64,000 bases of DNA from Planctomycetaceae bacterium (GTDB taxonomy: Bacteria > Planctomycetota > Planctomycetia > Planctomycetales > Planctomycetaceae), in contig JAWKUA010000003.1 in the NCBI GenBank assembly GCA_041398785.1, forward strand, positions 310,001-374,000. Direction: 5' to 3'. Positions within the stretch are counted from its first letter, which is position 1. Each line of letters starts with the position of its first letter. Made by a program: the position numbers and the translations under genes. The notes below the pieces were generated by a model that worked only from the letters and a program-made list of their open reading frames with translations, did not search any database and was not told the origin of the DNA. Below are positions 1-8,644 of this stretch, in pieces.

Positions 1-485
1 CCGTAGTTGTTGTAGCCGTAACCGATTCCGTAGTACGGAGTGAACGGGAACAGCAGCGGAGCCGTGAAGCTTGTCCCGTATCTTGCCGAATGCACGGTGA
101 CGGAATTGAACGTCGGGAAGAAGCCGCCGCCGTAATAGCCGTTTCCGTAGAAACCGTTTCCGTAATAGCCACCGCCGTAGTAGCCGCCATCGTAGACGCC
201 GTGACCGTGGTGGTGATGGCCGCCGTACTGATACGGAACTCCACCGAAGTTCGCTCCGGAACCCTGGTTGCCGAATCCGGACCCGCTGAAGCTGCCTTCC
301 CAGGTGGAACCGATCGACATTCGGTTGCCCCCGGCAATGCCGCGTCCGCCACCGTGTCGCTGAGCTTCCGCGATCGTCGGCATCAGCAGGCATGTCAGCA
401 ACACGGTCGAAAAAACCACAACCGAGCGAATCCCGCACCGCAGGTCACTGCCGGACGTCTGTGTTCGCTGAGAAAGCTGGCTCAT
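1..485 (-). CDS. Gly/Tyr-rich secreted protein, 3' end outside window
   Basis: Reading the minus strand from an ATG at 485 gives an open frame that runs off the window edge (161 residues visible). The start is backed by an AGGAGA ribosome site at 491-496, five bases upstream. Residues 1 to about 45 look like a signal peptide: a basic stretch, then VVVFSTVLLTCLLMP and a cleavage-like AEAQ. After it the protein is low complexity, with repeated GGYYG, GNGFYG and GNGYY units and a His-rich GGHHHHGHG segment. No enzyme domain is visible. It resembles small exported Gly-rich proteins of planctomycetes; the function is unknown. The plus-strand reading of the same DNA is a valine/alanine shadow. Confidence 0.72.
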   Translation of the reverse strand, partial: MSQLSQRTQTSGSDLRCGIRSVVVFSTVLLTCLLMPTIAEAQRHGGGRGIAGGNRMSIGSTWEGSFSGSGFGNQGSGANFGGVPYQYGGHHHHGHGVYDGGYYGGGYYGNGFYGNGYYGGGFFPTFNSVTVHSARYGTSFTAPLLFPFTPYYGIGYGYNNY

Positions 486-710
486 CCGATTCTCCTTGTT
501 TCGGGCTGCTGACGGGAACTTCGAATGCCTTCATTGTTGGCTGCGCAAATTCAATTAGCAATAGGCGCAGGAGGCCGCCCGTCTGTCCGGACGCGTCAGC
601 AGGGTTCGATTGCAGAACCGCTTACGGCGCACCAGCCGTGGCGACATCGGGTTTGAGTGCGGCTGGCGGGTATAGGAAGCTGTCGGCAGCCGTGACCTAA
701 CACAAAAAAA

Positions 711-734
711 GCCCGGCACGCGAAAGTGCCGGGC
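711..734 (-). terminator. rho-independent terminator of rpsU
   Basis: A perfect 9-bp stem (GCCCGGCAC / GTGCCGGGC) closes a six-base loop. Read on the minus strand, it is followed by a run of T from the seven A residues at 704-710. It lies 35 bases beyond the rpsU stop and is oriented to end that transcript. The AAA at 735-737 on the minus strand gives the usual upstream A run. Confidence 0.9.
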
Positions 735-768
735 TTTGCATTCGATCTTGATTCAGGAGCGTGACGCT

Positions 769-972
769 TCAGCCGCCGATGTCCGGCTGAGACTGTGCTC
801 GCTTGGCTCGCAACTCCGATCGGCGACGGGTGCGCCGTCGTTCGTCGCTTGGCTTTTCGTAGAATTCGCGTTTGCGCATTTCCTTTTTGACTCCGGCATG
901 TTCCACGAGTTTCCGGAATCGCTTGACCGCATCATTCACATTTTCATTATCACGCAAACGCAACTTAACCAC
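769..972 (-). CDS. rpsU: 30S ribosomal protein bS21
   Basis: This 67-residue basic protein is the bS21 family: VKLRLRDNENVNDAVKRFRK, then KKEMRKREFYEKPS and an Arg-rich tail. bS21 binds the 30S platform near the anti-Shine-Dalgarno end of 16S rRNA and helps initiation. The open frame continues upstream to an ATG at 1005. The start is placed at the GTG at 972 because a consensus GGAGG sits at 979-983 with a six-base spacer, and because the family begins with (M)VKLRLR. The gene is single and followed by a strong terminator at 711-734. The C-terminal RAQSQPDIGG is a slightly long tail for the family. Confidence 0.93.
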   Translation of the reverse strand: MVKLRLRDNENVNDAVKRFRKLVEHAGVKKEMRKREFYEKPSDERRRTRRRSELRAKRAQSQPDIGG

Positions 973-1139
973 AAAGAGCCTCCATTTTAGGGGATGAAAA
1001 GCCAAACCGCACCGAGCCAGTTAGTCGGCAGCGAACCCGAAACCCTAGCAGAAATATCGGTTTTTGCAAATGCCGGGACGCAACACCGACCGGCAAATTC
1101 CGGATTCGGTGCGTCGCAAAGCAGGATGGTGCGGCCGAT

Positions 1140-2294
1140 TTACGTCGACTTGCCGCCGTGAAGAACGAGCGTTCTGTCGACACTGCCGAATCGCGTGACG
1201 ACCAGGTCCACGATTCGCTCCGCCGCTCGACCATCGCCATAGGGATTCTCGTCGACCTGCATGGCGGCGTAGGCAGCCTTGTCCGTCAGCAGTCGAGTCA
1301 CCTCACTGACCACGCGCTGCGGGTCGGTGCCGATCAGCCGCGTGGCTCCCGCCGCCAGCGCTTCCGGGCGTTCCGTACTGTCGCGAGTCACCAGCACCGG
1401 TTTTCCCAGCGACGGCGCTTCTTCCTGAACTCCGCCGGAATCGCTCAGAATCAGCGTCGCCTGATCCATCAGCCAGACGAACTCCGGATATTCCGCCGGG
1501 GCGATCAGGTGGACATTTGAGCGGCCGGAAAGTCGTTCCTGGACTGGCTGTCGGATGTTCGGATTCAGATGCACGGGGTAGACGAACTGCACGACCGTAA
1601 ACCGGTCCGCCAGTTCCGCGATGGCCGCACACAGATTGCGAATCCCGTCGCCGTGATTTTCTCGCCGGTGGGCCGTAATCAGGACCATCCGCTGCTGCGC
1701 CAGATTGGGATGCTTCAGCACCCATGTCGCGGAGTTCAGGCGTTCCTGGTCGACGGTCCAGTGCAGCGCGTCCAGAACTGTGTTCCCCGTGACAACGATG
1801 CTGTCGGCGTCGAACCCTTCCTTCCGCAGGTTTCGCGCCGCTGTCTGCGTGGGAGCACAGTGCAGCGTCGCTGTCAGCGAACACACACGACGGTTGAATT
1901 CTTCCGGAAACGGCGACCGAATGTCGTCGGTCCGCAGTCCGGCCTCCACATGAACATACGGCAGCCCCGCGTAGAACGCCGCCATCCCGGCACAGAAAGC
2001 GGTCGTTGTGTCGCCCTGTCCGATCACACAATCCGGACGGTGCTGTTCGATGGCGGCCGACAGACCGGTCAGGCAGCGAGCGGTCAGATCTGACAGCGTC
2101 TGGCGGTCGGTCATCAGCTTCAGTTCAATGTCCGGGCGAATCCGGAAGTACCGCAGCACCTGGTCCAGCATTTCCCGATGCTGACCTGTGGAACAAATGA
2201 CGGGATGGGCTTTCGGATGTCGCTGAGCGGCCCTGACGACCGGTGCCATCTTGATTGCTTCGGGACGAGTGCCGAAGACACACAGCAGTTTCAT
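1140..2294 (-). CDS. wecB: UDP-N-acetylglucosamine 2-epimerase (non-hydrolysing)
   Basis: This enzyme interconverts UDP-GlcNAc and UDP-ManNAc in the cytoplasm. The 384 residues are full length for the family. Seen motifs are GTRPEAIKMAPVV at the N-terminus, GQHREMLDQVL, GDTTTAFCAGMAAFYAGLP followed by HVEAGLRT, TAHRRENHG, and SDSGGVQEEAPSLGKP near the C-terminus. These match WecB rather than the WbpI branch acting on 2,3-diacetamido uronic acids. The start at 2294 is the Met directly before KLLCVFGTRPE; 13 upstream in-frame residues look non-coding. It is the last gene of the minus-strand glycan locus, 122 bases after the GT39 stop. Confidence 0.92.
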   Translation of the reverse strand: MKLLCVFGTRPEAIKMAPVVRAAQRHPKAHPVICSTGQHREMLDQVLRYFRIRPDIELKLMTDRQTLSDLTARCLTGLSAAIEQHRPDCVIGQGDTTTAFCAGMAAFYAGLPYVHVEAGLRTDDIRSPFPEEFNRRVCSLTATLHCAPTQTAARNLRKEGFDADSIVVTGNTVLDALHWTVDQERLNSATWVLKHPNLAQQRMVLITAHRRENHGDGIRNLCAAIAELADRFTVVQFVYPVHLNPNIRQPVQERLSGRSNVHLIAPAEYPEFVWLMDQATLILSDSGGVQEEAPSLGKPVLVTRDSTERPEALAAGATRLIGTDPQRVVSEVTRLLTDKAAYAAMQVDENPYGDGRAAERIVDLVVTRFGSVDRTLVLHGGKST

Positions 2295-2416
2295 GATGCA
2301 GGGTCCGTGATGTTGAGACCGGCATGCATCCATGGCCTGCGGGTTCGGATTGTCGGATGTGATGTCAGAGTTGAAGTTGCGTGTGGCCGTTGTGAACGTT
2401 CCGCAGACGTCGGCAG

Positions 2417-4228
2417 TTATTTCCGGACGGAATAGATCTCAAGAGAAAACGCCGGCAGATCCTTCATCGTGGATTGAACAGGAAACGAGGCAACACGTTC
2501 GAATCGCTCCGGGTGTTCGGCAACCACGTTTCGAAGCTGTTCGGCAATCTCCACTTTTTGAAAGAACTGAGGCTGTTCCAGCACGAGGAATTCCACATCG
2601 GCGTCCGACAGTGCCGCGAGAATTTCACCGCTGGTTTCCACGTATTGCTGGAAGTCTGTGTCAGGAACGCACGTGAAGTCGTACAGCAACCGGTCACCGC
2701 GAATGACGGTTCGCGAGCGAGATGCGTCAAGCGAACGCATGTGATACGTGAAGTTGCCGTCCCACCAGCCGTCAAAGAAGACTCGCGAACCGGGCTGAGA
2801 ATGCTGCAGCACGAACTCCGCTGCCTGCCGGTAGCCGGTAACTCGGTATTCCGGAAGCGACCAGGATGCGACCGCCGGACTGACGATCAACAAGCCATAA
2901 ACGGCGATCAGCGCAGCCTTTCTCACGGAGGCGGGCATACGTTGCTGACACCAGGCCGCGACACCGGCGGCTCCCAATGTGGCGAAGAACGCAACTGCCG
3001 GCACCCAGTAGATGGCATGTCGGGAACGCAGTTCAGCCAGCGGCGTCAGCAGCAGATACGTCGCCAGCAGCAGCGCCCAGAACAGGCCGGACTTCTGCCG
3101 CAGCGGTCGTTTCAGTGAAACCAAAAGTCCCGCCACAAAGAAGATCGTTACCGGCCAGCTCATCTGTTCCGGCAGACAACTCGGGTAGTAGAAGAAGTTG
3201 CGTGAATGCAGAAAGCCGACGTCGTCGCCTTCGTCTTCGGCGAGTCCGACTGACTGCGATGCCTGTTGCAGGTGCAGGCCGCCGGCTTCCTTCAGAATGA
3301 CGGCATACGGCGGCGCAACGACAGCCAGGGCCAGGACAGCACTGATGATGACGTCTCGCTGCAGAAGTTGGGACCAGCGGTTTGTCGGCAATGACACTGA
3401 CGGTGTCCCCGATTCTTGTGTCGCTGGTGCCGAGTCTCCGGATGCATCCCGCCCCATGGCAGCGGCGGGCGCGCTGCCTGCCGCGTGCCGTTTGTCACCG
3501 CTGCGATGAAACGCAATTGCCAGCAGATATGTCGGCAGCAGGATGGCCGCGTCGAATCGCGTCAGCGCGGCGAACGCAGCCATCAGTGCCGCAATGACCA
3601 GGCAGCGGCGCCGGTTGTTGTGAAGCCACGCGTCGAACTGGTGCAGGGACACCAGGCACAGCGCCAGCGCGGGAGTTTCCAGCATCACATAGCGGCTGTA
3701 TTCAAACACCAGCGGCGAAATGGCAAACACCAGCGCAACGATCTGGCTGAAGCGAGCGTCGAAGCGGCGACTGACGATTCCATAAAGCGCGGCGACTGCG
3801 ATCAGGTGGAACGCCAGCACAACCATGCGAGGAACGACCACCGATGTGCCGAACACAGTCATCACCAGACCGGCGACTCCATGAAAGAACGGCGGCCAGA
3901 TCAGCAGTCCCAGAGCCGGATACTGTTCGAAGTACTGCTCGGCGTACTGCTTCGGGTGAGTCATGTCGCCATCGACAAGCAGGTCGCGAAAGAACACGGA
4001 GGTCATCACGTGCCGATTGGAATCGCCGCCGAAGATCGGTTCATCCGGCTGCACAACAGCGACGTGCAGCAGCAGCGGCAGCAGGACCAGCACCAACCAC
4101 CACAGCGCGGACGTCATGGGCGCAGCCGAAGCGTCATCGGGAAGCTCTTGCGCCGTTTCTTCGGGCTTCCGGCGGGAATCGGGCCTGCGAATCACTGCGG
4201 GGTCCGGGATTGCGACCTGTGTTGTCAT
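2417..4228 (-). CDS. GT39-like (ArnT/PMT type) membrane glycosyltransferase
   Basis: This 603-residue polytopic membrane protein belongs to the ArnT/PMT superfamily (GT-C fold), which moves a sugar from a polyprenyl-phosphate carrier to a lipid or protein on the outer face of the membrane. A cytoplasmic N-terminus of about 45 residues precedes the first helix (LWWLVLVLLPLLLHVAVV). The first loop carries PDEPIFGGDSNRH, where GT-C enzymes keep their catalytic acid. About ten further hydrophobic segments follow, then a soluble C-terminal domain of some 140 residues. The ATG at 4228 overlaps the stop of the upstream deacetylase gene by four bases (ATGA), so the two are translationally coupled. 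The substrate is unknown. The fused GT2 at 10.0 kb could make its lipid-linked donor (inference). Confidence 0.82.
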   Translation of the reverse strand: MTTQVAIPDPAVIRRPDSRRKPEETAQELPDDASAAPMTSALWWLVLVLLPLLLHVAVVQPDEPIFGGDSNRHVMTSVFFRDLLVDGDMTHPKQYAEQYFEQYPALGLLIWPPFFHGVAGLVMTVFGTSVVVPRMVVLAFHLIAVAALYGIVSRRFDARFSQIVALVFAISPLVFEYSRYVMLETPALALCLVSLHQFDAWLHNNRRRCLVIAALMAAFAALTRFDAAILLPTYLLAIAFHRSGDKRHAAGSAPAAAMGRDASGDSAPATQESGTPSVSLPTNRWSQLLQRDVIISAVLALAVVAPPYAVILKEAGGLHLQQASQSVGLAEDEGDDVGFLHSRNFFYYPSCLPEQMSWPVTIFFVAGLLVSLKRPLRQKSGLFWALLLATYLLLTPLAELRSRHAIYWVPAVAFFATLGAAGVAAWCQQRMPASVRKAALIAVYGLLIVSPAVASWSLPEYRVTGYRQAAEFVLQHSQPGSRVFFDGWWDGNFTYHMRSLDASRSRTVIRGDRLLYDFTCVPDTDFQQYVETSGEILAALSDADVEFLVLEQPQFFQKVEIAEQLRNVVAEHPERFERVASFPVQSTMKDLPAFSLEIYSVRK

Positions 4229-5226
4229 GTCATCACAACTTCTGCCGGAGTTGATTCTCGCGGCGGCCTGCCGAACGAAGACACGGCCGTTCGCGAACCG
4301 GCCTTGACGGCTGCCGCGTGGTCGCACATCGGACGTACGTCAAAGTGCCGGCTCATTTCGTCCAGCATCTCCGCGACCAGGCTGATCTTTGGTTCGGACG
4401 GCTGTTTCATCGCCGGAAAGAATGCCAGGTCGCGGTCATCGTCGCAGCCCATGAAGTCCAGTGGATGCAGCAGCAGTGACGGAGCAACTCGCGTCAACCG
4501 GCACATCGACAGCGCGGTCTTCCAATATGCCCGTGCCAGGTGCTTCGAAAACTGTGCCAGGTACAGCACGTAACTGGCATGAATCGGAACACGAAACAGC
4601 GGCATTGTCGTGACGGGAATCTCAGTCAGCGTGCCTTCTTCAAACTTCCATTCGTAGGGCTTCAGCGAACGGAAGCCTTCGCTGACTTTGCCGAACAACT
4701 GTTTGCGCTCTTCCCGTTCTTCCCGGCTGAGCCTTGTGGACATGAAGTAGTACATCCGAGCCAGCGGTCCGAGCACCGTTGGAAACGTTGAGCAGTCGTA
4801 CTGATATCCGCGCCGGATCAGCACCTTCAGCAGAGTTTCGCTGAAACTGAAACCGGGGCCGCGAAAACCGATCGGGCACTGTCCGGTGACTCGCTCCAGG
4901 TGTTCTTCCGTGCGAGCCAGTTCGCTGACGAGATCCTGTTCGCTGTACAGGTGCAGCCAGGGTTCGTGGTTGAACGAATGGTTGCCGATTTCATGACCCG
5001 CCGCGGAAATCGACGCCAGCGACTCGAAGTTCTCTTCACGCGACGCGTCCTGGCCGACGACGAACACTGTCATCTTCAGGCTGCGAGCATCCAGCACGCT
5101 CAGGAAACGCGGCACCACGACGTCCAGGTACGTGGGATAGCGATCCCACCCGGCGTCGCCGTGAGTCTTCATGTACGACCATTTGTTGTCGAGATCCAGC
5201 GACAGACTGGCAATGGGCTGAGACAT
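4225..5226 (-). CDS. polysaccharide deacetylase (CE4/NodB family)
   Basis: The 333-residue protein has the NodB fold used by metal-dependent de-N-acetylases. SLSLDLDNKWSY near residue 8 supplies the first Asp motif, and GHEIGNHSFNHEPW holds the two metal-binding His residues of the H(S/T)xxH motif. FRGPGFSFSE and LLLHPLDF correspond to the later catalytic motifs. No signal peptide or membrane helix is seen, so it probably acts on a nucleotide-sugar, lipid-linked or cytoplasmic sugar substrate. The start is the Met directly before SQPIASLSLDLD. Its stop overlaps the GT39 start. Unlike the fused deacetylase at 10.0 kb, its metal ligands look intact. Confidence 0.85.
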   Translation of the reverse strand: MSQPIASLSLDLDNKWSYMKTHGDAGWDRYPTYLDVVVPRFLSVLDARSLKMTVFVVGQDASREENFESLASISAAGHEIGNHSFNHEPWLHLYSEQDLVSELARTEEHLERVTGQCPIGFRGPGFSFSETLLKVLIRRGYQYDCSTFPTVLGPLARMYYFMSTRLSREEREERKQLFGKVSEGFRSLKPYEWKFEEGTLTEIPVTTMPLFRVPIHASYVLYLAQFSKHLARAYWKTALSMCRLTRVAPSLLLHPLDFMGCDDDRDLAFFPAMKQPSEPKISLVAEMLDEMSRHFDVRPMCDHAAAVKAGSRTAVSSFGRPPRESTPAEVVMT

Positions 5227-5371
5227 GGAAGTTTCGAATCCGATGGTAGTCCGCCGAACGTCGCCCGGCACAGAATGGATTGTTGTGTCACTTCGTTCCG
5301 ACAGACGCGGTCGTTCGCTGGAGTTCTCGTCCGGACCGATTCAACGCACCGCCGAAAACAGTACGCAAGAC

Positions 5372-6745
5372 TCAGCGTTCTGAAGGACACCGTGGTGCGT
5401 GTTGCCTGACAAAGTCGTTTGCGAGCCTGACGGTTTCGTTGACATTCAGTGTGCCGTTGACGATATGCGAGGAGTTCACGGCAAAGATGTTCGGTATCGA
5501 CGTTGCAACCGGAGCCAGTTGCCGGGAGTAGCCGAGTGTCGGCAGCGCGAACACGTGACGGACTCGCGAAACGCGGAAGTCGACCACATCGTCCGACGAA
5601 AAATGCGGGTACATGCGTTCCAGAGCGGAAACGAATTCACTTTGAATCTCGGCGTCCGTGCGAATGAAAATGTCGTCGTCCGGGGTCGCGTAACGCGGCA
5701 GGTAGATCAGCGAATGGCCGCCCAGCTGCTGCCGGTCCACCAGCGCCGACATTTCAATTACGGCTGTGAACGGCACACGACCGTCGGTGATGTTCGTGAC
5801 GTAGTAGTGAGACAGCGGCTGCTTCAGCAACAGCGACGCACAGACCAGGCCGTGATAACGAATCCCCTCATGGAGTTGTCGTTCGCGGTCGGTCAGTTGC
5901 GGCAGAACGCGCGACACGACCGGTGACGGAACAGTGGTGACAGCGCGGTCGAAGAATTCCTCGTCGCGGCGCGTTCCGACCATCACCGATCCTTCCGGCC
6001 CCGATTCGACGCTCAGAACGGGAGTCCCGCAGCGAATGTCGACGCCGGCCTGCCGAAGCTGTTCTTCAAACCGTTTCAGAATGACCGCATAGCCGCCGCG
6101 AACATAGCCGAACATCTCCTTCTTCAGCCCTGATCGCCGGGCCGCGTACATCCGCGCAATTGTTGCCCAGATGAATGCCGCCGAAGTGTCTCGCCAGCAT
6201 TCTCCGAGTTTTGACCGCAGCAGCGGCAGCCACATCTTTTCAAACGTGCGGCGTCCGGAGAGCTTCGTCAGCCAGTCTTCAACGGAAATCTGCTCCAGCT
6301 TCTTCCAGTTCTTCAACCTGGAACCGTAGAAGATCGTGCCGCCGAGCCGCAGCTTGTCGATCATGCTTAGCGGAGGAAACCGGAGGAATTCCACCGTGTT
6401 GGACATCGAATACAGTTGGCCGTCGGTGAAGAAGCCGGTCTTCGTTTCGACCCACTCCATCTGGTCGTCCAGCCGCAGTTCCTTCAGCAGTTCGCGCACC
6501 AGCAGATCGGACATCAGCGTGACGTGGTAGTGCCGGTCCCACGTGATGTCACCGATGCGCCAGGAGTCAGCCAGTCCTCCGGCGTTTGTCCGAGATTCAA
6601 ACAGCGTGACTCGATAGCCCTGCTGAGCAAGCCGCCAGGCAATCGTCATTCCCAGCATGCCGCCGCCTACGACGGCCCATGATCGGGAGACTCGCGACGA
6701 CCGGCGTTCAGGAATTGTTGTCACAAGTTCCGCGGATTCATGCAT
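5372..6745 (-). CDS. NAD(P)/FAD-dependent oxidoreductase, protoporphyrinogen-oxidase/UGM-like
   Basis: The 457-residue protein begins with a dinucleotide-binding fold (WAVVGGGMLGMTIAWRLAQQG, split here by context, then FESRTNAGGLADSW), the FAD-binding signature of the amine oxidase, protoporphyrinogen oxidase and UDP-galactopyranose mutase group. GYVRGGYAVILKRFEEQL in the middle and a C-terminal NIFAVNSSHIVNGTLNVNETV complete the fold. Enzymes of this kind are common in exopolysaccharide loci, where the reaction is usually unproven. The start is the ATG at 6745, which overlaps the stop of the acyltransferase gene by eight bases. The link to sugar or lipid-carrier chemistry comes from context only. 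Confidence 0.8.
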   Translation of the reverse strand: MHESAELVTTIPERRSSRVSRSWAVVGGGMLGMTIAWRLAQQGYRVTLFESRTNAGGLADSWRIGDITWDRHYHVTLMSDLLVRELLKELRLDDQMEWVETKTGFFTDGQLYSMSNTVEFLRFPPLSMIDKLRLGGTIFYGSRLKNWKKLEQISVEDWLTKLSGRRTFEKMWLPLLRSKLGECWRDTSAAFIWATIARMYAARRSGLKKEMFGYVRGGYAVILKRFEEQLRQAGVDIRCGTPVLSVESGPEGSVMVGTRRDEEFFDRAVTTVPSPVVSRVLPQLTDRERQLHEGIRYHGLVCASLLLKQPLSHYYVTNITDGRVPFTAVIEMSALVDRQQLGGHSLIYLPRYATPDDDIFIRTDAEIQSEFVSALERMYPHFSSDDVVDFRVSRVRHVFALPTLGYSRQLAPVATSIPNIFAVNSSHIVNGTLNVNETVRLANDFVRQHAPRCPSER

Positions 6746-7397
6746 GACGCGAAGTCTCCCGCTGAGCAACGTCATCAGACGCACCGAAGCTGCGTTCGTG
6801 GACCGTTCGCCGGCTGATAACGTACATCAGCCCGCAGTCGCAGGTGATTTCCACCGGCCGCTCATCGTCGGCTTCAAAACGGTGAATCGGCAGTCCGCAG
6901 CGGCAAACGCAGCCCACCGATCGAGCGGGACTGCCCAGCACCAGATGAAAGTCAGGCACGGATTTCGTAACGATCGAACCCATGCCGATCATCGCGAAAC
7001 GACCGATCGTCAGGTCGCAGCCGATCAGGCAACCGGCACCGATCGTCGCTCCTTCGCGAACCAGAGTCGGCAGCGTGTGTTCGTCGGGATCCGAGCTGCG
7101 AAGCTGTTTCAGGTCCGATGTCGCCGCACGGGGAAAGCGGTCGTTGGTGAAGATCGTTCCCGCGCTGATCATGACGCCGTCTTCAATCGTAACGGCATTG
7201 CAGATGTACACGTTGGAATTGATTTTCACGCGGTTGCCGATCATCACGCCGTACGCAATCGTCGACTTTCCGCCGACAATGCATTCGCTGCCCAGCGTCG
7301 CATGGTGACGGATGTGGACATTGTCCCAGACACTCGTGCCGTGACCGATCTGCACGTTGTCTTCGATGATTGCGGTCGGATGAATGCGAACGGGCAT
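6738..7397 (-). CDS. hexapeptide-repeat acyltransferase (WbpD/WlbB-like) with Cys-rich tail
   Basis: The 219-residue protein is a left-handed beta-helix acyltransferase built from hexapeptide repeats (IHPTAIIEDNVQIGHGT, then IGNRVKINSNVYICNAVTIE). GVMISAGTIFTNDRFPRA and LVLGSPARSVG match N-acetyltransferases such as WbpD/WlbB, which acetylate the 3-amino group of UDP-amino sugars using acetyl-CoA. After the helix comes an unusual tail with CRCGLPIHRF and, 20 residues on, TCDCGLMYV, which resembles a small zinc ribbon. The start at 7397 has AGAGG seven bases upstream. The gene overlaps the next FAD gene. The neighbouring aminotransferase and dehydrogenase support amino-sugar N-acylation; the exact substrate is inferred. 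Confidence 0.84.
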   Translation of the reverse strand: MPVRIHPTAIIEDNVQIGHGTSVWDNVHIRHHATLGSECIVGGKSTIAYGVMIGNRVKINSNVYICNAVTIEDGVMISAGTIFTNDRFPRAATSDLKQLRSSDPDEHTLPTLVREGATIGAGCLIGCDLTIGRFAMIGMGSIVTKSVPDFHLVLGSPARSVGCVCRCGLPIHRFEADDERPVEITCDCGLMYVISRRTVHERSFGASDDVAQRETSRHA

Positions 7398-7473
7398 GCT
7401 GAACCTCTGACCTGGATTTGACTGCAACACCAACGGAACGGGCGGACGCACCCGGCGCCCGTTGCGGTGGCCA

Positions 7474-8514
7474 CTAAATGACCGGCTGCGGATTCTGTGA
7501 ACCGATGCGGCTGCCGGGGTCACCGTCGGCCACCCGATACCAGCATTCGCCTCGCAGGGCTTCGTACGCGGCTTCAATCACGCTGACGGAAGCGATTCCG
7601 TCTTCGGCCGTGATGACCAGTTCTTCCTCACCGCGGATCGCCGCGACGAAGTTTGTCAGTTGATTCCGGAACGCGGCGACCTTGTCGTATCCATTGCCAA
7701 AGACCGTCCAGTCATTCTGACCGGCAAGCTGATACCGGGATTCCTTCCAGCCGATCAGCAGTGTCCCTTTGGAACCGTAGATACTGATGAAGTGCGGCTG
7801 GACCTTGTTCATGCTCCAGGACAGGTCGATGCTGCCCATGGCTCCGGACGCGGTGCGGGCGAACAGTCGAGCCGTGTCTTCGACGTCCAGATTCTGAATG
7901 CGCCGGCCTTCGACAACCTGCAGGTCCACGATCGAACCCAGCAGGAATCTCAGGATGTCGACGGAATGCGTGCCATTGTCAATCAGCACGCCTCCGCCGC
8001 TGATTTCCGGTTTGCTGTTCCACCGCTTCGACATGTCGACAAATCCGGCGAACGTGTTTTCAAACAGAATCACGTCACCCAGGCTGCCGGAGGCAATGAT
8101 CTGTTTTGCCGTCTGAACGTCCTGAACAAACCGGAACTTCGAACCCATCGTGAACGTGACATCGCAGGCGCGGGCGGCATCCGCCATTCGTCGCGCTTCG
8201 GCCGTGGAGATCGCCAGCGGCTTTTCGCACAGCACGTTGACACCGCGGTTCATCAGCTTCACGCAGATGTCCGGATGGGTCGACGGCGGAGTACAAACGA
8301 TCGCCGCGGTCGGCTGAATCTGGTCGATCATCGTTTCGACGCAGTCAAACGCTTTGCAACCGACAGTCTCGGCCAGTTCTTCAGCGGCCTGTATGCGAAT
8401 GTCGGCCACTCCCAGAAGATGAAACGGCAGGCCATCGGCAAACGCCTGGGCGTACGCCTTTGAGATGCCGCCGGCACCGACAATGACGAAAGTGGGAGTC
8501 GTGGGCATGATCAT
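7474..8514 (-). CDS. Gfo/Idh/MocA family sugar dehydrogenase
   Basis: The 346-residue NAD(P)-dependent oxidoreductase has an N-terminal Rossmann fold (TFVIVGAGGISKAYAQAF) and the family signature CEKPLAIS. Its C-terminal substrate domain contains GGGVLIDNGTHSVDILRFLLG, with the catalytic-type His. In UDP-2,3-diamino uronic acid pathways the WbpB/WlbA member of this family oxidises C3 of the nucleotide sugar so that an aminotransferase can act. The aminotransferase gene directly upstream and the acetyltransferase gene downstream fit that order. Start choice between ATGs at 8514 and 8508 is uncertain. Sequence alone does not prove the substrate. Confidence 0.86.
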   Translation of the reverse strand: MIMPTTPTFVIVGAGGISKAYAQAFADGLPFHLLGVADIRIQAAEELAETVGCKAFDCVETMIDQIQPTAAIVCTPPSTHPDICVKLMNRGVNVLCEKPLAISTAEARRMADAARACDVTFTMGSKFRFVQDVQTAKQIIASGSLGDVILFENTFAGFVDMSKRWNSKPEISGGGVLIDNGTHSVDILRFLLGSIVDLQVVEGRRIQNLDVEDTARLFARTASGAMGSIDLSWSMNKVQPHFISIYGSKGTLLIGWKESRYQLAGQNDWTVFGNGYDKVAAFRNQLTNFVAAIRGEEELVITAEDGIASVSVIEAAYEALRGECWYRVADGDPGSRIGSQNPQPVI

Positions 8515-8560
8515 GGGTCTGGTCCTGAGCAAGAGATATGTAATCGCGGCTGAGAAATGT

Positions 8561-8621
8561 GTACGACGGGACTCTGTTCCCGTCGCGTTTCCGATCCGAC
8601 GGGATCAGAGTCCCGTCGTAC
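8561..8621. repeat. 25-bp inverted repeat, intra-operon hairpin
   Basis: Two arms of 25 bases (8561-8585 and 8597-8621) are reverse complements with one mismatch, around an 11-base loop. The arms contain the motif GTACGACGGGACTCTG. The element lies between the aminotransferase stop and the dehydrogenase start, inside the glycan operon, so it would form a very stable RNA hairpin there. It has no T-tract. It looks like a REP-type dispersed palindrome and may attenuate or protect the mRNA. Confidence 0.85.
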
Positions 8622-8644
8622 GTTGCGATGCAGGAAGACGACGA

